Source: Oligoflexia bacterium
Lineage (GTDB): Bacteria > Bdellovibrionota_G > JALEGL01
Assembly: GCA_035326705.1 (NCBI GenBank)
Contig: DAOLES010000001.1
Span: 375,653 to 439,652 of the forward strand
Length of the DNA: 64,000 bases
Direction of reading: 5' to 3'
Below the pieces are notes generated by a model, which had not been told where the DNA came from, ran no database searches, and was given only the letters and a program-made list of their open reading frames with translations. The position numbers and the translations under genes were made by a program. Positions 1 through 8,591 of this stretch are shown piece by piece. Position 1 is the first letter of the stretch. Each line of letters begins with the position of its first letter.

Positions 1-41
1 CAGCTATAAACATGATAATTGCAATAACTCTGGAAATATCG

Positions 42-128
42 TGGTACCGAGGGGGGGAATCGAACCCCCACATTGTCACCAATACTGGATTTTGAATCCA
101 GCGCGTCTACCAGTTCCGCCACCTCGGC
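42..128 (-). tRNA. tRNA-Leu (anticodon CAA), CCA encoded
   Basis: Read on the minus strand this folds as a class II tRNA of 87 nt. The acceptor stem GCCGAGG pairs with CCTCGGT (one G-U) and is followed by A and an encoded CCA. The D-arm reads GGTAGACGCG, and the anticodon stem CTGGA/TCCAG encloses loop TTCAAAA with anticodon CAA. A long variable arm and a GTTCGATTC T-loop follow. The long variable arm and anticodon identify leucine, decoding UUG. Confidence 0.95.
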
Positions 129-306
129 AAGTGAAGAATGCCAAGCTATACCTATTTTTTAATACGATGGCCAGAAATAATTGGATTGTTATAAAATTGA
201 ATAAAATCAATGCTGTTGAGCCATATTGACGCACTGGCAGAAAAGTCTTCATATTAAATATTTGAATATGTTAATAGCTGTTAACTCTAAAACAAATGGA
301 GAAACT

Positions 307-975
307 ATGCTTATTAAAACAATAAAATTACTATCATTAACATCAATGTTATTTTTTACTATGGCCTTTGCTCAAACGCCATTGCAAACTCTTGAGGCTC
401 TAGATATCAACCCAAATTTGACTATCATTGAAAACGGGGTAGAAAAAGAAATAAATATTATAACTGAAATTGAAAAAGAACTGATTATACTTTCTCAGCA
501 GCCTAAATATGTTAAAAGTGACTTATTTAAACGTTTTGAGAAAATGAACACTCTCCTTTCTCATGCCCTTATTTCACAAGGCACTAACATTGACCTTTGT
601 TCTGAAGATGGCTTAAGAGAAAAAATACTTGCTACTGGAGATGCCATACGATTTGATAAAAACTTAGCGAGTTTTAAAGGAAAACTCTCAAAGTTTGGAA
701 CAAATGCACGCCACGTTATTGATCCTTATATCAATTACGCAATATACCTTGGTTTAATAGGAAAATACTTTAAAGCATACGTCGGAAAATTAGGATACAA
801 CTTATCGAATAAGCTTAGAATTCCAAAGTTTACAGTGGATTTAAAAAACCCTATTGTATCTCCTTCAGAAAATCTAGCGTTCGTTGAACCTTATTATGAT
901 AATTTATATTATCTACTCGATACAGTTTTTGAAGTAGACCCGTTTTTTATACCTGACCTGGTAGCTCAGATTTAA
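307..975 (+). CDS. Putative secreted protein, function unknown
   Basis: About 222 residues. The ATG at 307 is chosen because GGAG lies 5 nt upstream and translation then begins directly with a signal peptide (MLIKTIKLL, then a hydrophobic stretch ending in AFAQ). Earlier in-frame codons back to 226 have no Shine-Dalgarno and would bury that signal. The mature part is mixed alpha-helical with many Lys/Glu and no motif I recognise. A second exported protein follows in the same direction after 111 bp, so the two may form an envelope pair. Function is not inferred. Confidence 0.7.
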   Translation: MLIKTIKLLSLTSMLFFTMAFAQTPLQTLEALDINPNLTIIENGVEKEINIITEIEKELIILSQQPKYVKSDLFKRFEKMNTLLSHALISQGTNIDLCSEDGLREKILATGDAIRFDKNLASFKGKLSKFGTNARHVIDPYINYAIYLGLIGKYFKAYVGKLGYNLSNKLRIPKFTVDLKNPIVSPSENLAFVEPYYDNLYYLLDTVFEVDPFFIPDLVAQI

Positions 976-993
976 TTTTGATTTATTGTCAAA

Positions 994-1006
994 CGGCATA
1001 TTGCCG
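994..1006 (+). other. Short hairpin after the first secreted-protein gene
   Basis: CGGCA-TAT-TGCCG is a perfect 5-bp stem with a 3-nt loop, 19 nt after the stop codon at 975. No immediate T-run follows (T-rich sequence starts about 9 nt later), so it is at best a weak terminator or a 3'-end stabiliser. Confidence 0.35.
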
Positions 1007-1026
1007 CACTTCACTTTTTCACTTTA

Positions 1027-1056
1027 CCCTAGAACTAAAAATGAGTAGTTCTAGGG
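1027..1056 (+). promoter_or_regulatory. Strong hairpin upstream of the second secreted-protein gene
   Basis: CCCTAGAACTA at 1027-1037 is perfectly complementary to TAGTTCTAGGG at 1046-1056, with an 8-nt loop. The stem ends 30 nt before the ATG at 1087 and is not followed by a T-run. It is therefore more likely a 5'-UTR structure, operator or mRNA stabiliser than an intrinsic terminator. Confidence 0.55.
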
Positions 1057-1086
1057 CAAACATAAAAACCATTTAGGAGGAAACAC

Positions 1087-1896
1087 ATGTTTAAAAAATT
1101 AGTATTAAGTTTAATTTTGGCGGGCGCAACACTCAGTTTTGCTCAAAGCTTGTCACAAGCTAAAGCTGAAATACAGCGTCAAATCAATGATAAAGGTCTA
1201 AATAATATTGTTGAAGAAACCGTAAGCTTCTTATCCAATTCCCAATTTTTTACTTTTGAAGATGGTGAGTTCACTTCAAAAGTTTATTATACAGACCAAT
1301 TAACAGCATCGCAAAAACAACAAATTGAAGAAAAATATGCTGCTTTTGAAGAAGCTGTATTCAACGAAATGACAGCAGATGAACAACAGTTAATAAGAGA
1401 TTATGTTGCTTCTAAAGGTTCTGATGGTTTTTATGATGATAGCATTATATTTAACCATATCAATAACAATTTAAAACCCTATTACTTGCCTATCTTAAAG
1501 GATATCGGTGAATTAGACTGGTCATGGAGCCATATTTATAGCTTAACGCCTTGTTATCCATATGATGGCAGCAAATCTTACGTGGATGACGGTGAAAACT
1601 ATTGTGACCTTTACAATAAAAAACCTGATGCTAAAAGCAGTACTCTACAAATAGCTTACAGTATGGCTCAAGTTGGTATCTTTGCCTTTGTCATGGAATG
1701 TAAAAATTATCCAGATGTAAAAATAACAGATGGAGTCTATGTTAAATTCTTAAATAAGCTTAGAAATACCAGTTTAATGACATTAACAGATTCTTCTATG
1801 GCAAGATTTTTAAACTTCGACGACAAATCAACAAGCTCTCTTGAACTCATCAAAAATTGTGATCGAATGAATGACTTGATTGATAGCATATTATAA
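1087..1896 (+). CDS. Putative secreted protein, function unknown
   Basis: 269 residues, with an excellent Shine-Dalgarno (TAGGAGG, 7 nt before the ATG). The N-terminus is a clear signal peptide (MFKKLVLSLILAGATLSFAQ) with cleavage expected after SFA. The mature protein is acidic and helical, with several Cys residues (LTPCYPY, ENYCDLY, MECKNY, KNCDRM) that could form periplasmic or extracellular disulfides. No known domain is recognised. It is preceded by a strong hairpin and followed by an intrinsic terminator, so it is probably its own transcription unit, well expressed given the ribosome site. Confidence 0.75.
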   Translation: MFKKLVLSLILAGATLSFAQSLSQAKAEIQRQINDKGLNNIVEETVSFLSNSQFFTFEDGEFTSKVYYTDQLTASQKQQIEEKYAAFEEAVFNEMTADEQQLIRDYVASKGSDGFYDDSIIFNHINNNLKPYYLPILKDIGELDWSWSHIYSLTPCYPYDGSKSYVDDGENYCDLYNKKPDAKSSTLQIAYSMAQVGIFAFVMECKNYPDVKITDGVYVKFLNKLRNTSLMTLTDSSMARFLNFDDKSTSSLELIKNCDRMNDLIDSIL

Positions 1897-1927
1897 GAAG
1901 TCTCTGTTCTTTGATCTTACTAAAGAT

Positions 1928-1963
1928 AAAAAAAGCCATAACATATATTGTTGTGGCTTTTTT
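1928..1963 (+). terminator. Rho-independent terminator
   Basis: A stem of about 15 bp (AAAAAAGCC... paired with ...GGCTTTTTT, one U-G pair) encloses the 5-nt loop TATAT and ends in T6. It lies 31 nt after the stop of the gene ending at 1896. The A-tract on the left arm means it could also act on leftward transcripts. Confidence 0.85.
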
Positions 1964-2076
1964 AGCTTTAGATGCTCTGTATTAAAACTTAATATCGATT
2001 ACATCCACCGTCACTATTTCTTAAGTAGCATAAAAAATACTCTGCCTCCTAAAACATAATAGTATCAAGAACGCTA

Positions 2077-3258
2077 TTAAGGCCCTTGAATCTCAACATC
2101 TAAGGAGCCTCTGCCTTTTCTGACAATGATATTATCTCTAGAATCTGGCATTTGACTTAATAATATGAAGACTCTGGAAATACTGCTGCCTTGTGGATTA
2201 ACAAACTGTTCTGTTTTAATACCCGTTACATTGCCGCCAGCACTTTGAGAAACTTGTAGCTTATTCAAGGAAACATCTTTTATTTCAACCACGGCTTGAT
2301 TTGGACGTCTCAAAAACCGCTTAATTGCAACTTTACCGCCTTCGTGATTAATGCTGACTCGACCACTTCCATCAACTGATATATTAGTAATTGATGGCAG
2401 GTTTGCTAAAGCAGCTCCAGTATCAATGTTAGGTTGTTGTGCAGCTGGCTCATTGGCTGCAAAAGCATCATCAATAGAGGCTGCTTCATCTGTAAAACCT
2501 GGTTCATTGCCAAAACCACCATCAGATAAAGCCAAATCATCGGGTTGAACATCTCCACTTGGGCTATCCTCAAAACCCAAATCCTCTTCTGTACCACCAA
2601 ATCCTAGATCATCTCCAGTATCTGCTGGCGGAGCATCGTCAAAACCTAGCTCAGAAATTAAATCGTCTGGCTCTGGTGCCGGAGCAGGTGCTGGCGCCGC
2701 TTTTCTTTTTGGCGCTGGTGCTGGTCTTTGACTTTGTCTGACAACAGGTTTTGGAGGATCTTGCGCAATAGGCTCTTCTATTGGAGCTTGTTCATCAAGG
2801 TTTTGCGCCAAACCTGATTCTCCAGGCTTATTAAACCTAATCATCAACATATTTCCTGCAACTTCTGCATTGTGTTCAAAGGGCTCGGTCAATGTCACTT
2901 TCACTTTTGAACCTGAACCAGCTTCTTCAGCTTCAATAAGCTCTATCATAGGATGCGGCAAAGGAATCATTTTTCTCTCTAAATTCAGTGGTGTCTGAGG
3001 AAACTCTACAAGCAAAGTGCGTTCATCCAGCGCCTTGGCCATATAGTTCATACCTTCTCCACCCACGATTTCTAAGAAAACGCCTGCATCGGTTTGCGAT
3101 ACATTCAAACTTTGAATACTGTTTTCTGACGTTTGTTTTTCTTCAATGCCTGCTTCTTGTTTCTTACCTTTTTCACCGGGCAAGAAAATAGAAAACAGCG
3201 CAAAAAATAGAACAACCAAAATAACTATTCCCGAACCAATTTTTAGTAGTGACTTCAT
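2077..3258 (-). CDS. AMIN-domain-type membrane-anchored envelope protein
   Basis: 393 residues. A short cytoplasmic start is followed by one membrane segment (about 8-27) ending LFSIFLPG. Then come an AMIN-like beta domain (about 50-150, with LLVEFPQTPLNLE and MLMIRFNKP), a long Pro/Ala-rich and Asp/Gly-rich linker (about 160-285, with repeated DDLGF/EDLGF units), and a second beta-rich AMIN-like domain (about 290-393). AMIN domains are known from PilQ-type secretins and AmiC amidases, where they localise proteins to the periplasmic envelope. Here there is no secretin or amidase domain, so a scaffold or peptidoglycan-binding role is only inference. It diverges from the transglycosylase gene with just 26 bp between the start codons. 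Confidence 0.6.
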   Translation of the reverse strand: MKSLLKIGSGIVILVVLFFALFSIFLPGEKGKKQEAGIEEKQTSENSIQSLNVSQTDAGVFLEIVGGEGMNYMAKALDERTLLVEFPQTPLNLERKMIPLPHPMIELIEAEEAGSGSKVKVTLTEPFEHNAEVAGNMLMIRFNKPGESGLAQNLDEQAPIEEPIAQDPPKPVVRQSQRPAPAPKRKAAPAPAPAPEPDDLISELGFDDAPPADTGDDLGFGGTEEDLGFEDSPSGDVQPDDLALSDGGFGNEPGFTDEAASIDDAFAANEPAAQQPNIDTGAALANLPSITNISVDGSGRVSINHEGGKVAIKRFLRRPNQAVVEIKDVSLNKLQVSQSAGGNVTGIKTEQFVNPQGSSISRVFILLSQMPDSRDNIIVRKGRGSLDVEIQGP

Positions 3259-3284
3259 TGTTTTTTATGTAACCTTTCTTAGAG

Positions 3285-5408
3285 ATGATTAAACATTTTA
3301 GTTTTGCATACCCTTACTTATTAATTTTACACATATTTTTTATCTTTACGAGTTTTTACCGCATCCAGGCACAAAATATTTTAGATAAAAATCTTCTACT
3401 TTTGCCTTCATTTAAGGAAACCATCAGCAAAAAAAACTTTACCCACCTTAATACTCAAGAACAACAGGCTTTGTACGTATTTAAAGCTCAATCAGCTTTT
3501 GAACAAAAAAATCATGCTACGGCTTTGCAATGGACAGAAAAAATATCCAATAAAGGTTTTTTTGCTCCTATCAAACCCTACCTAAAGTTTAAAATATATC
3601 TACAGCACTGCCAAGAACTTTTAAATAGCCCTGTATTAACTCAAAAAACCCTTAAATCCTTCAATAAGTCGCATAATAGCGCCTTGCAATACATTAAATA
3701 TCTTAATTTGGCCTTACTACCTGGCCTAAAACAAGACATACACAATGATCTTAAACAATTGATGTTTCATAACTATCTGCATTACTTCACGCAAAAAGAT
3801 AAGCTCAGTATTGAACACCCATATCTGCTCAGCAACCTAGATCTTAATCAAGAACAACAAAAAACCATAGAAAAGCTTATACAAGCTCAACCCAATAAAA
3901 AACATCGCGCTCATGCACAGAAACTTTTGCAAAAAGACAACTTCACACAAAAACCCATTAACATAACTGAAAAAGTTTCATCAAAAGAAGACGATGCCTC
4001 AATAATTTACTTCAATCAAATTGCCCCTGGATCAAACAAAAAAAATATTGAGCACCATTTAAAACTCTTAAGCTTGTATCCAAACAGTCAAGGTGCTCAA
4101 AAATCATTAAATGCAATTCTTACTGCTTGTAAACAAAATGCTAAAAGCACTTTTTTAACACTGTACTACAGTAAACAAACGCCTTTACCCTTTGAGTTAT
4201 TTTATAAAACAGGACACATTTTATGGAACCAAACATTATATTCTTATGCACAAATGGCTTTTGAAAAAGCCCTCATGCTGAATGCTTTCCATAAAGATGC
4301 GCATAAAGCCAGCTTTTATATGGCAAGAATTAATGAAGACCAATTAAAATGGGATCAAGCTAAACAGGCATATATGCAGTTTGTTGCAACTTATCCTTCT
4401 TCTGACTTGTACAAACGATCTATCTTTAAACTTGGCTTAATCAGTTATATTTTAAACCAAGAAGAAAAATCTCGTAGATATCTCAATACTTTTTATAGTT
4501 TGGCAGACTCGGCCAATGAAAAAGGACAAGCTCTGTATTGGCAATTAAAACTAGCACAAAAGTTTAATCAAAAAAACCGTGTTGATTCACTTAAACAAGC
4601 TTTACAAAAAGAAGCTCCACTGTCTTTTTATGCTGCAAAAGAAAAGCTTTGGCCAGATTTATTCCAAAGTTCAAATTATTCAGACAGTATTTCTCCCCAA
4701 TCAAAACTTTATTCAGCTTATATTTGGACCTTGGCCGGATTTAAACATTTAGCGATTTGGGAACTGGAAAAACTATCTTCATTAGACTATTTAGATAAAG
4801 AGTTTATTAATTATCTCAACCTTTGGCATGCCAACCAAGATCATACTACACCTGTTATTTTAGCTTATAGAGCAATTCACAGTAAATCTAGTCCTAGTCC
4901 CATAGATAAAAGATTGATTTCTAGTGTTTTTCCCAAACAATACAGTCAACAAATAACAAGCACAGCTAAAAATTTAAACTTATCCAATGAGCTTGTTTTG
5001 GCCATTATAAAACAAGAAAGTGCTTTTAATCCAAAAGCAAAAAGTCCTGCTGGGGCTTATGGTTTAATGCAACTCATGCCAAACACTGCAAAACAATTTT
5101 TTAAATTGATTGAGCAAGAAAAATCTTTTGATGAAAAGTTTTTATATGAACCTGAAACCAACATAAAACTAGGCAAATTATACCTTCAAAAATTAATTCA
5201 AGACTATGATGACAACTTGATCTACATCGCGTCAAATTATAATGCGGGCGCAAACCCTTTAAAAACTTGGCGTAGCCGCTGGAATAGCTTGGATGAAGAT
5301 CTATTTATTGAAATGATCCCTTACAAAGAAACCCGCAACTACGTTAAGCTTGTTTTACGCAACTATTATTTTTATCATTTCTTAAACCATAAAAACATTG
5401 ACAAATAA
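3285..5408 (+). CDS. Soluble lytic murein transglycosylase (Slt70-like)
   Basis: 707 residues. An N-terminal signal peptide ends near RIQAQ. A long alpha-helical region of TPR/superhelical repeats (about 40-540) follows, with a C-terminal SLT lysozyme-like domain (about 555-700). The catalytic Glu lies in IIKQESAFNPKAKSPAG, and the family motifs AYGLMQLMP and YIASNYNAG are present. The Slt70 family cleaves the MurNAc-GlcNAc bond of peptidoglycan in the periplasm, leaving 1,6-anhydro ends. The length is close to the family norm of about 640-720. Divergent from the AMIN protein, so a shared promoter region and a joint cell-wall role are plausible. Confidence 0.9.
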   Translation: MIKHFSFAYPYLLILHIFFIFTSFYRIQAQNILDKNLLLLPSFKETISKKNFTHLNTQEQQALYVFKAQSAFEQKNHATALQWTEKISNKGFFAPIKPYLKFKIYLQHCQELLNSPVLTQKTLKSFNKSHNSALQYIKYLNLALLPGLKQDIHNDLKQLMFHNYLHYFTQKDKLSIEHPYLLSNLDLNQEQQKTIEKLIQAQPNKKHRAHAQKLLQKDNFTQKPINITEKVSSKEDDASIIYFNQIAPGSNKKNIEHHLKLLSLYPNSQGAQKSLNAILTACKQNAKSTFLTLYYSKQTPLPFELFYKTGHILWNQTLYSYAQMAFEKALMLNAFHKDAHKASFYMARINEDQLKWDQAKQAYMQFVATYPSSDLYKRSIFKLGLISYILNQEEKSRRYLNTFYSLADSANEKGQALYWQLKLAQKFNQKNRVDSLKQALQKEAPLSFYAAKEKLWPDLFQSSNYSDSISPQSKLYSAYIWTLAGFKHLAIWELEKLSSLDYLDKEFINYLNLWHANQDHTTPVILAYRAIHSKSSPSPIDKRLISSVFPKQYSQQITSTAKNLNLSNELVLAIIKQESAFNPKAKSPAGAYGLMQLMPNTAKQFFKLIEQEKSFDEKFLYEPETNIKLGKLYLQKLIQDYDDNLIYIASNYNAGANPLKTWRSRWNSLDEDLFIEMIPYKETRNYVKLVLRNYYFYHFLNHKNIDK

Positions 5409-5531
5409 AAATATATCAATCGCAAACCTATATTTTTAGCCTTCTTGCAAAACATTTTTATTGACGTACATATTAGTTAACGGTAACAAAGACTATAGTT
5501 ATTATTAACCTAACTTTTCAAGGAGAAAAGA

Positions 5532-5810
5532 ATGACAAAAGCTGAATTAGTTGAAAAAGTAACAAAAGAAGTTAAGCATAGAGAGCTTTCAAAAGCTGCT
5601 ATCAATGAAGTATCTGACGCTATTTTTACAGTGCTTTCAAAAGGCATTAAAAAAGATAAAAGATTTACTTACCCAGGTTTTGGTACTTTTACAGTTAGAT
5701 CAAGAAAAGCTAGAAAAGGTAGAAACCCTCAAACAGGTGAAGCTATCAGCATTCCTGCTAGCAAAACTGTAGGTTTTAAACCTTCACCAGACTTTAAAAC
5801 TTCTTTATAA
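5532..5810 (+). CDS. hup: HU/IHF-family DNA-binding protein
   Basis: 92 residues, the usual HU size. The start is set by AAGGAG 7 nt upstream of the ATG. Family signatures are MTKAELVEKV at the N-terminus, FTYPGFGTF, the arm sequence RKARKGRNPQTGE and IPASKTVGFKPS. HU is a dimeric nucleoid protein that bends DNA and supports recombination, replication and transcription. It is monocistronic and followed by a strong terminator. Subfamily (HU against IHF) cannot be settled from sequence alone, but the arm resembles HU. Confidence 0.95.
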   Translation: MTKAELVEKVTKEVKHRELSKAAINEVSDAIFTVLSKGIKKDKRFTYPGFGTFTVRSRKARKGRNPQTGEAISIPASKTVGFKPSPDFKTSL

Positions 5811-5831
5811 GTTAGTTTTAAGATATTCTTT

Positions 5832-5865
5832 AAAAAGGCTTTGTAGTGATTTACAAAGCCTTTTT
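5832..5865 (+). terminator. Strong, probably bidirectional terminator
   Basis: A perfect 14-bp stem (AAAAAGGCTTTGTA paired with TACAAAGCCTTTTT) with loop GTGATT, 21 nt after the HU stop. With A5 on one side and T5 on the other it can terminate HU and also the convergent operon ending at 5939. Confidence 0.9.
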
Positions 5866-5938
5866 AGCATAAAGACAAAAGCATAAACTTATTCAGCTTC
5901 AAATGTTATTTTTACAATAATTTTTAGACTCTACCAAA

Positions 5939-6940
5939 TTAATTTATTTCATCAATACGATCTATAGCTTTTCTAACCCTTTTTGTATTTTTAAATGTTG
6001 CAACGTGAAACATTGCATCCCCTCGATTAACAAGCGGCAAATCACTGATACCAATAATAATTCCAGACTCATCTATTTTAATTTCAAACTCATTCTCACC
6101 AAAAGTATCTGAAACAATAGCTAAAGTTTCTCCTGGTGATACGGTATCTCCTAACTTTTTCATGGCTCTAAAAGAGCCGCTTCGTCCGGCTCTAACCCAA
6201 AAGCTACCTTTAGCAATGAATGCATCTTTGTTTTTTTTAGTTAATATTGTTTTTTTAAGTTTTGGAAGCATTCCAATTGCTCTCATCACTGAAATACAAC
6301 CTTTTAAACCTACTTTAATTACATCTTCTTCAAATCTTAAGGCTTGGCCGCCTTCAAAAAGCAACATACAGATATTCTTTTTTCTTGCTGCATCTCTTAA
6401 AGATCCATCTCTAAGGTTTGAGTTTATAACCACTGGAGCTTTAAATAACAAAGCCAGCTTTTTGGTTTCTTCATGATCAAGGCAAGCTCTAATCTGTGGT
6501 AAGTTTGATCGGTGTACACTACCCGTGTGAAAATCAATACCATGCGTACATTTTTCTACAACCTGCTTCATAAAAACATAGGCTAACCTTTTAGCCAATG
6601 AGCCTTTTTTTGAACCGGGGAAACTTCTATTTAAATCTCTTCTATCAGGCAAATAACGTGATTTTAAGTTAAAACCAAATACATTGACCACAGGGACAAC
6701 AATTAAGGTGCCTTTAATTTTTTTGTTTTTCAAAAAATGTAAAAGTCTTTTTATAATCTCTACTCCATTGATTTCATCGCCATGAATAGCTGCTGAAACA
6801 AACATAACAGGGCCTTCTTTATCTCCACGGATCACTTCAATTGGAATACTTAAATTTGTGTAATCATACAATGCTCCAACATCAAGAAAAACTTTTCGTC
6901 GTTCACCCTTATTAATTTTTATTTTTCCAAACTTCATCAT
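5939..6940 (-). CDS. Succinylglutamate desuccinylase/aspartoacylase-family zinc deacylase
   Basis: 333 residues of the AstE/AspA group of M14-like zinc carboxypeptidase folds. Zinc ligands are visible as H53 and E56 in AAIHGDEINGVE and H138 in GIDFHTGS. RDLNRSFPG (about 101-109) is the substrate-binding loop, and a Glu in MLLFEGGQ is the candidate catalytic base. The C-terminal third is a beta/lipoyl-like region common in COG3608 proteins. The family removes acyl or amino-acid groups from amide bonds. It is last in an operon directly abutting the RimK-like ligase, so it may trim or process the ligase product; that coupling is inference. Confidence 0.85.
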   Translation of the reverse strand: MMKFGKIKINKGERRKVFLDVGALYDYTNLSIPIEVIRGDKEGPVMFVSAAIHGDEINGVEIIKRLLHFLKNKKIKGTLIVVPVVNVFGFNLKSRYLPDRRDLNRSFPGSKKGSLAKRLAYVFMKQVVEKCTHGIDFHTGSVHRSNLPQIRACLDHEETKKLALLFKAPVVINSNLRDGSLRDAARKKNICMLLFEGGQALRFEEDVIKVGLKGCISVMRAIGMLPKLKKTILTKKNKDAFIAKGSFWVRAGRSGSFRAMKKLGDTVSPGETLAIVSDTFGENEFEIKIDESGIIIGISDLPLVNRGDAMFHVATFKNTKRVRKAIDRIDEIN

Positions 6941-8146
6941 TTATTGATCTGACTGAAATACCTTTGCTTCTCGTGGTAATCGTTTTAGTTTAGGTCTGCG
7001 ACGATTTCTTTCTTTTTCTGGAATCATGGCCTTCATTTCTTTTAGCTTTCCAAAACATAGCAGTCTATCTTCTGCTTCCAGTACCCGATCTGCTCTAGGA
7101 TTTGGAATAACTTTTTTCCCTCTATAGAGTGTTAATACATTTATATCTCTTTCTCTTAAACCTGTTTCTTGAATTGTTTTACCCAAATATTCAGAGCCTT
7201 TGGGCATATATAGTTCAGCCACACCATAACCACTACTGACTGTCAGCCTTTGTCTAATATCAATTTCAGGAAAATCAACCTGAGCAGCAATGTAATCAAT
7301 GATTGAGCCAGCAACATCTAAGCCTGTACACACTTCTATGCCTTCTAAGCCAGGAGAAGAGTTGATTTCCATAATCTGCGGGCCATTTTTACTTTCTAGC
7401 ATATCCACCCCTGCTACTCTTAAACCCATAATTTGAGCGGCTCTAACCGCTGTTTTTTTATACTCATCATCTAACTCTATTTTTTCTGTTTTTCCGCCTC
7501 TATGCACATTACTTCTAAATTCTTGGCCTTGTGCCACTCTACGCATAGATGCAACCACCTGATCCCCCACAACAATCGCTCTTATGTCTTTTCCTCTACT
7601 TTCTTTAACAAATTTTTGAATTAAAATGTTTTGTTTTTGGCTTTGTAAAAGTTCTATAATAGAGGCTGCAACCTCAACTTTATCAGCTAGAAGAACCCCA
7701 ATTCCTTGCGTTCCTTCAATAAGTTTAATAATAACGGGAGCTCCACCAACTCTATCAATTGCCGGTAAAACATCATTTTTTTGTTTAACAAAATTGGTTT
7801 TTGGAATACCAATATTGTGCCGACTTAAAATTTGAAAGCTTTTAAGTTTATCTCGTGAGTTTAAAATACTATCTGCGGTATTAGCACAAAAAACATTCAT
7901 TTGTTGAAACTGCCTAACCACAGCCGTACCAAAATAGGTCATAGATGCACCCACTCTTGGTAAAACAGCATCATAATCCGCAAGACGTTTTAGTTTATAG
8001 AATAATTCAGGAGCACCCATTTCTAGGTCAATGGCAAGTTTATTGGTATCTAAGACCTTAACTTTATGGCCTCTACCTAAGGCAGCTTGTTTAAGTCTTT
8101 GCGTACTGTATAACTTAGCGTTTCTAGATAAAATTGCTAGCTTCAT
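6941..8146 (-). CDS. rimK: RimK-type ATP-grasp glutamate ligase fused to a TrkA-C (RCK_C) domain
   Basis: 401 residues. Residues 1 to about 290 match RimK: an N-terminal pre-ATP-grasp domain (MKLAILSRN), LIEGTQGIGV as the ATP-binding loop, and MEINSSPGLEGIE as the Mg/ATP site. RimK adds glutamates to the C-terminus of ribosomal protein S6. E. coli RimK is about 300 residues; here roughly 110 more follow. They read as a TrkA-C/RCK_C ligand-binding domain (GVAELYMPKGSEYLGKTIQE, then a beta-rich stretch to DRLLCFGKLKEM), normally found in K+ channel gating subunits, and end in a basic tail. The operon also carries an MscS channel, so ionic control of ligation is an attractive but untested inference. 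Confidence 0.88.
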   Translation of the reverse strand: MKLAILSRNAKLYSTQRLKQAALGRGHKVKVLDTNKLAIDLEMGAPELFYKLKRLADYDAVLPRVGASMTYFGTAVVRQFQQMNVFCANTADSILNSRDKLKSFQILSRHNIGIPKTNFVKQKNDVLPAIDRVGGAPVIIKLIEGTQGIGVLLADKVEVAASIIELLQSQKQNILIQKFVKESRGKDIRAIVVGDQVVASMRRVAQGQEFRSNVHRGGKTEKIELDDEYKKTAVRAAQIMGLRVAGVDMLESKNGPQIMEINSSPGLEGIEVCTGLDVAGSIIDYIAAQVDFPEIDIRQRLTVSSGYGVAELYMPKGSEYLGKTIQETGLRERDINVLTLYRGKKVIPNPRADRVLEAEDRLLCFGKLKEMKAMIPEKERNRRRPKLKRLPREAKVFQSDQ

Positions 8147-8150
8147 AACT

Positions 8151-8591
8151 TCATGTTTCTTTCATCATCAAAAAAGATTTTGACACATCAATTAAAAATT
8201 TTTTAGATATACTTGTTCTTCCTAATAATATTCTAAAACCCATTTCATCTCTATTGCTTAATGATAAATCAACCAACCAAAGCTTTTCATTTATTTTGAT
8301 ATAGGTTTGAATAATTGGGCGTTTTTCAGTTATACCATTTGAACTTTTTATTTTTCTATACTCTAGAATTTTTTCTTCACATAAAACTTTTTCTTTAGAG
8401 GAATCTTGCTGAGGATAAATATAAAACTGGGCATACTCTTCATTGTTCTTTTTTAATACTTTTAGTTTATGCGCATGTAAACTTGACGTTCTTGCTCCAG
8501 AATCAATTTTGGCTTTAATTTTTCTGACCTTTAAGTCTGGTAAGGCTATCCATTCTCTCCAACCAATAATACTTAAATTACTTTTTTTCAT
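8151..8591 (-). CDS. RimB-like protein (COG4067, retropepsin-like 'ATP-dependent zinc protease')
   Basis: 146 residues. Family hallmarks are IGWREWIALPDL near the N-terminus, KIDSGARTSSLHAH (the DSGA resembles the DTGA of retropepsin-type aspartic proteases) and GFRILLGRTS near the C-terminus. In pseudomonads the equivalent RimB is encoded beside RimK and modulates glutamylation. Its start overlaps the upstream MscS stop (ATGA), and rimK follows after 4 bp, so all four genes are translationally packed. The annotated family name overstates biochemical knowledge; actual protease activity is uncertain. Confidence 0.8.
   Translation of the reverse strand: MKKSNLSIIGWREWIALPDLKVRKIKAKIDSGARTSSLHAHKLKVLKKNNEEYAQFYIYPQQDSSKEKVLCEEKILEYRKIKSSNGITEKRPIIQTYIKINEKLWLVDLSLSNRDEMGFRILLGRTSISKKFLIDVSKSFLMMKET

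Noticed and set aside
1119..1126. TGGCGGGC near the start of the 1087 gene as a ninth motif copy
   Set aside because: The heptamer differs (GGCGGGC), it lies 32 nt after the ATG and encodes the signal peptide LAGAT; it is outside the element.
5461..5499. TTGACG...TATAGT as an HU promoter
   Set aside because: Spacing is 27 bp, too long for a sigma-70 promoter; no better -10 box is visible at 17 bp.
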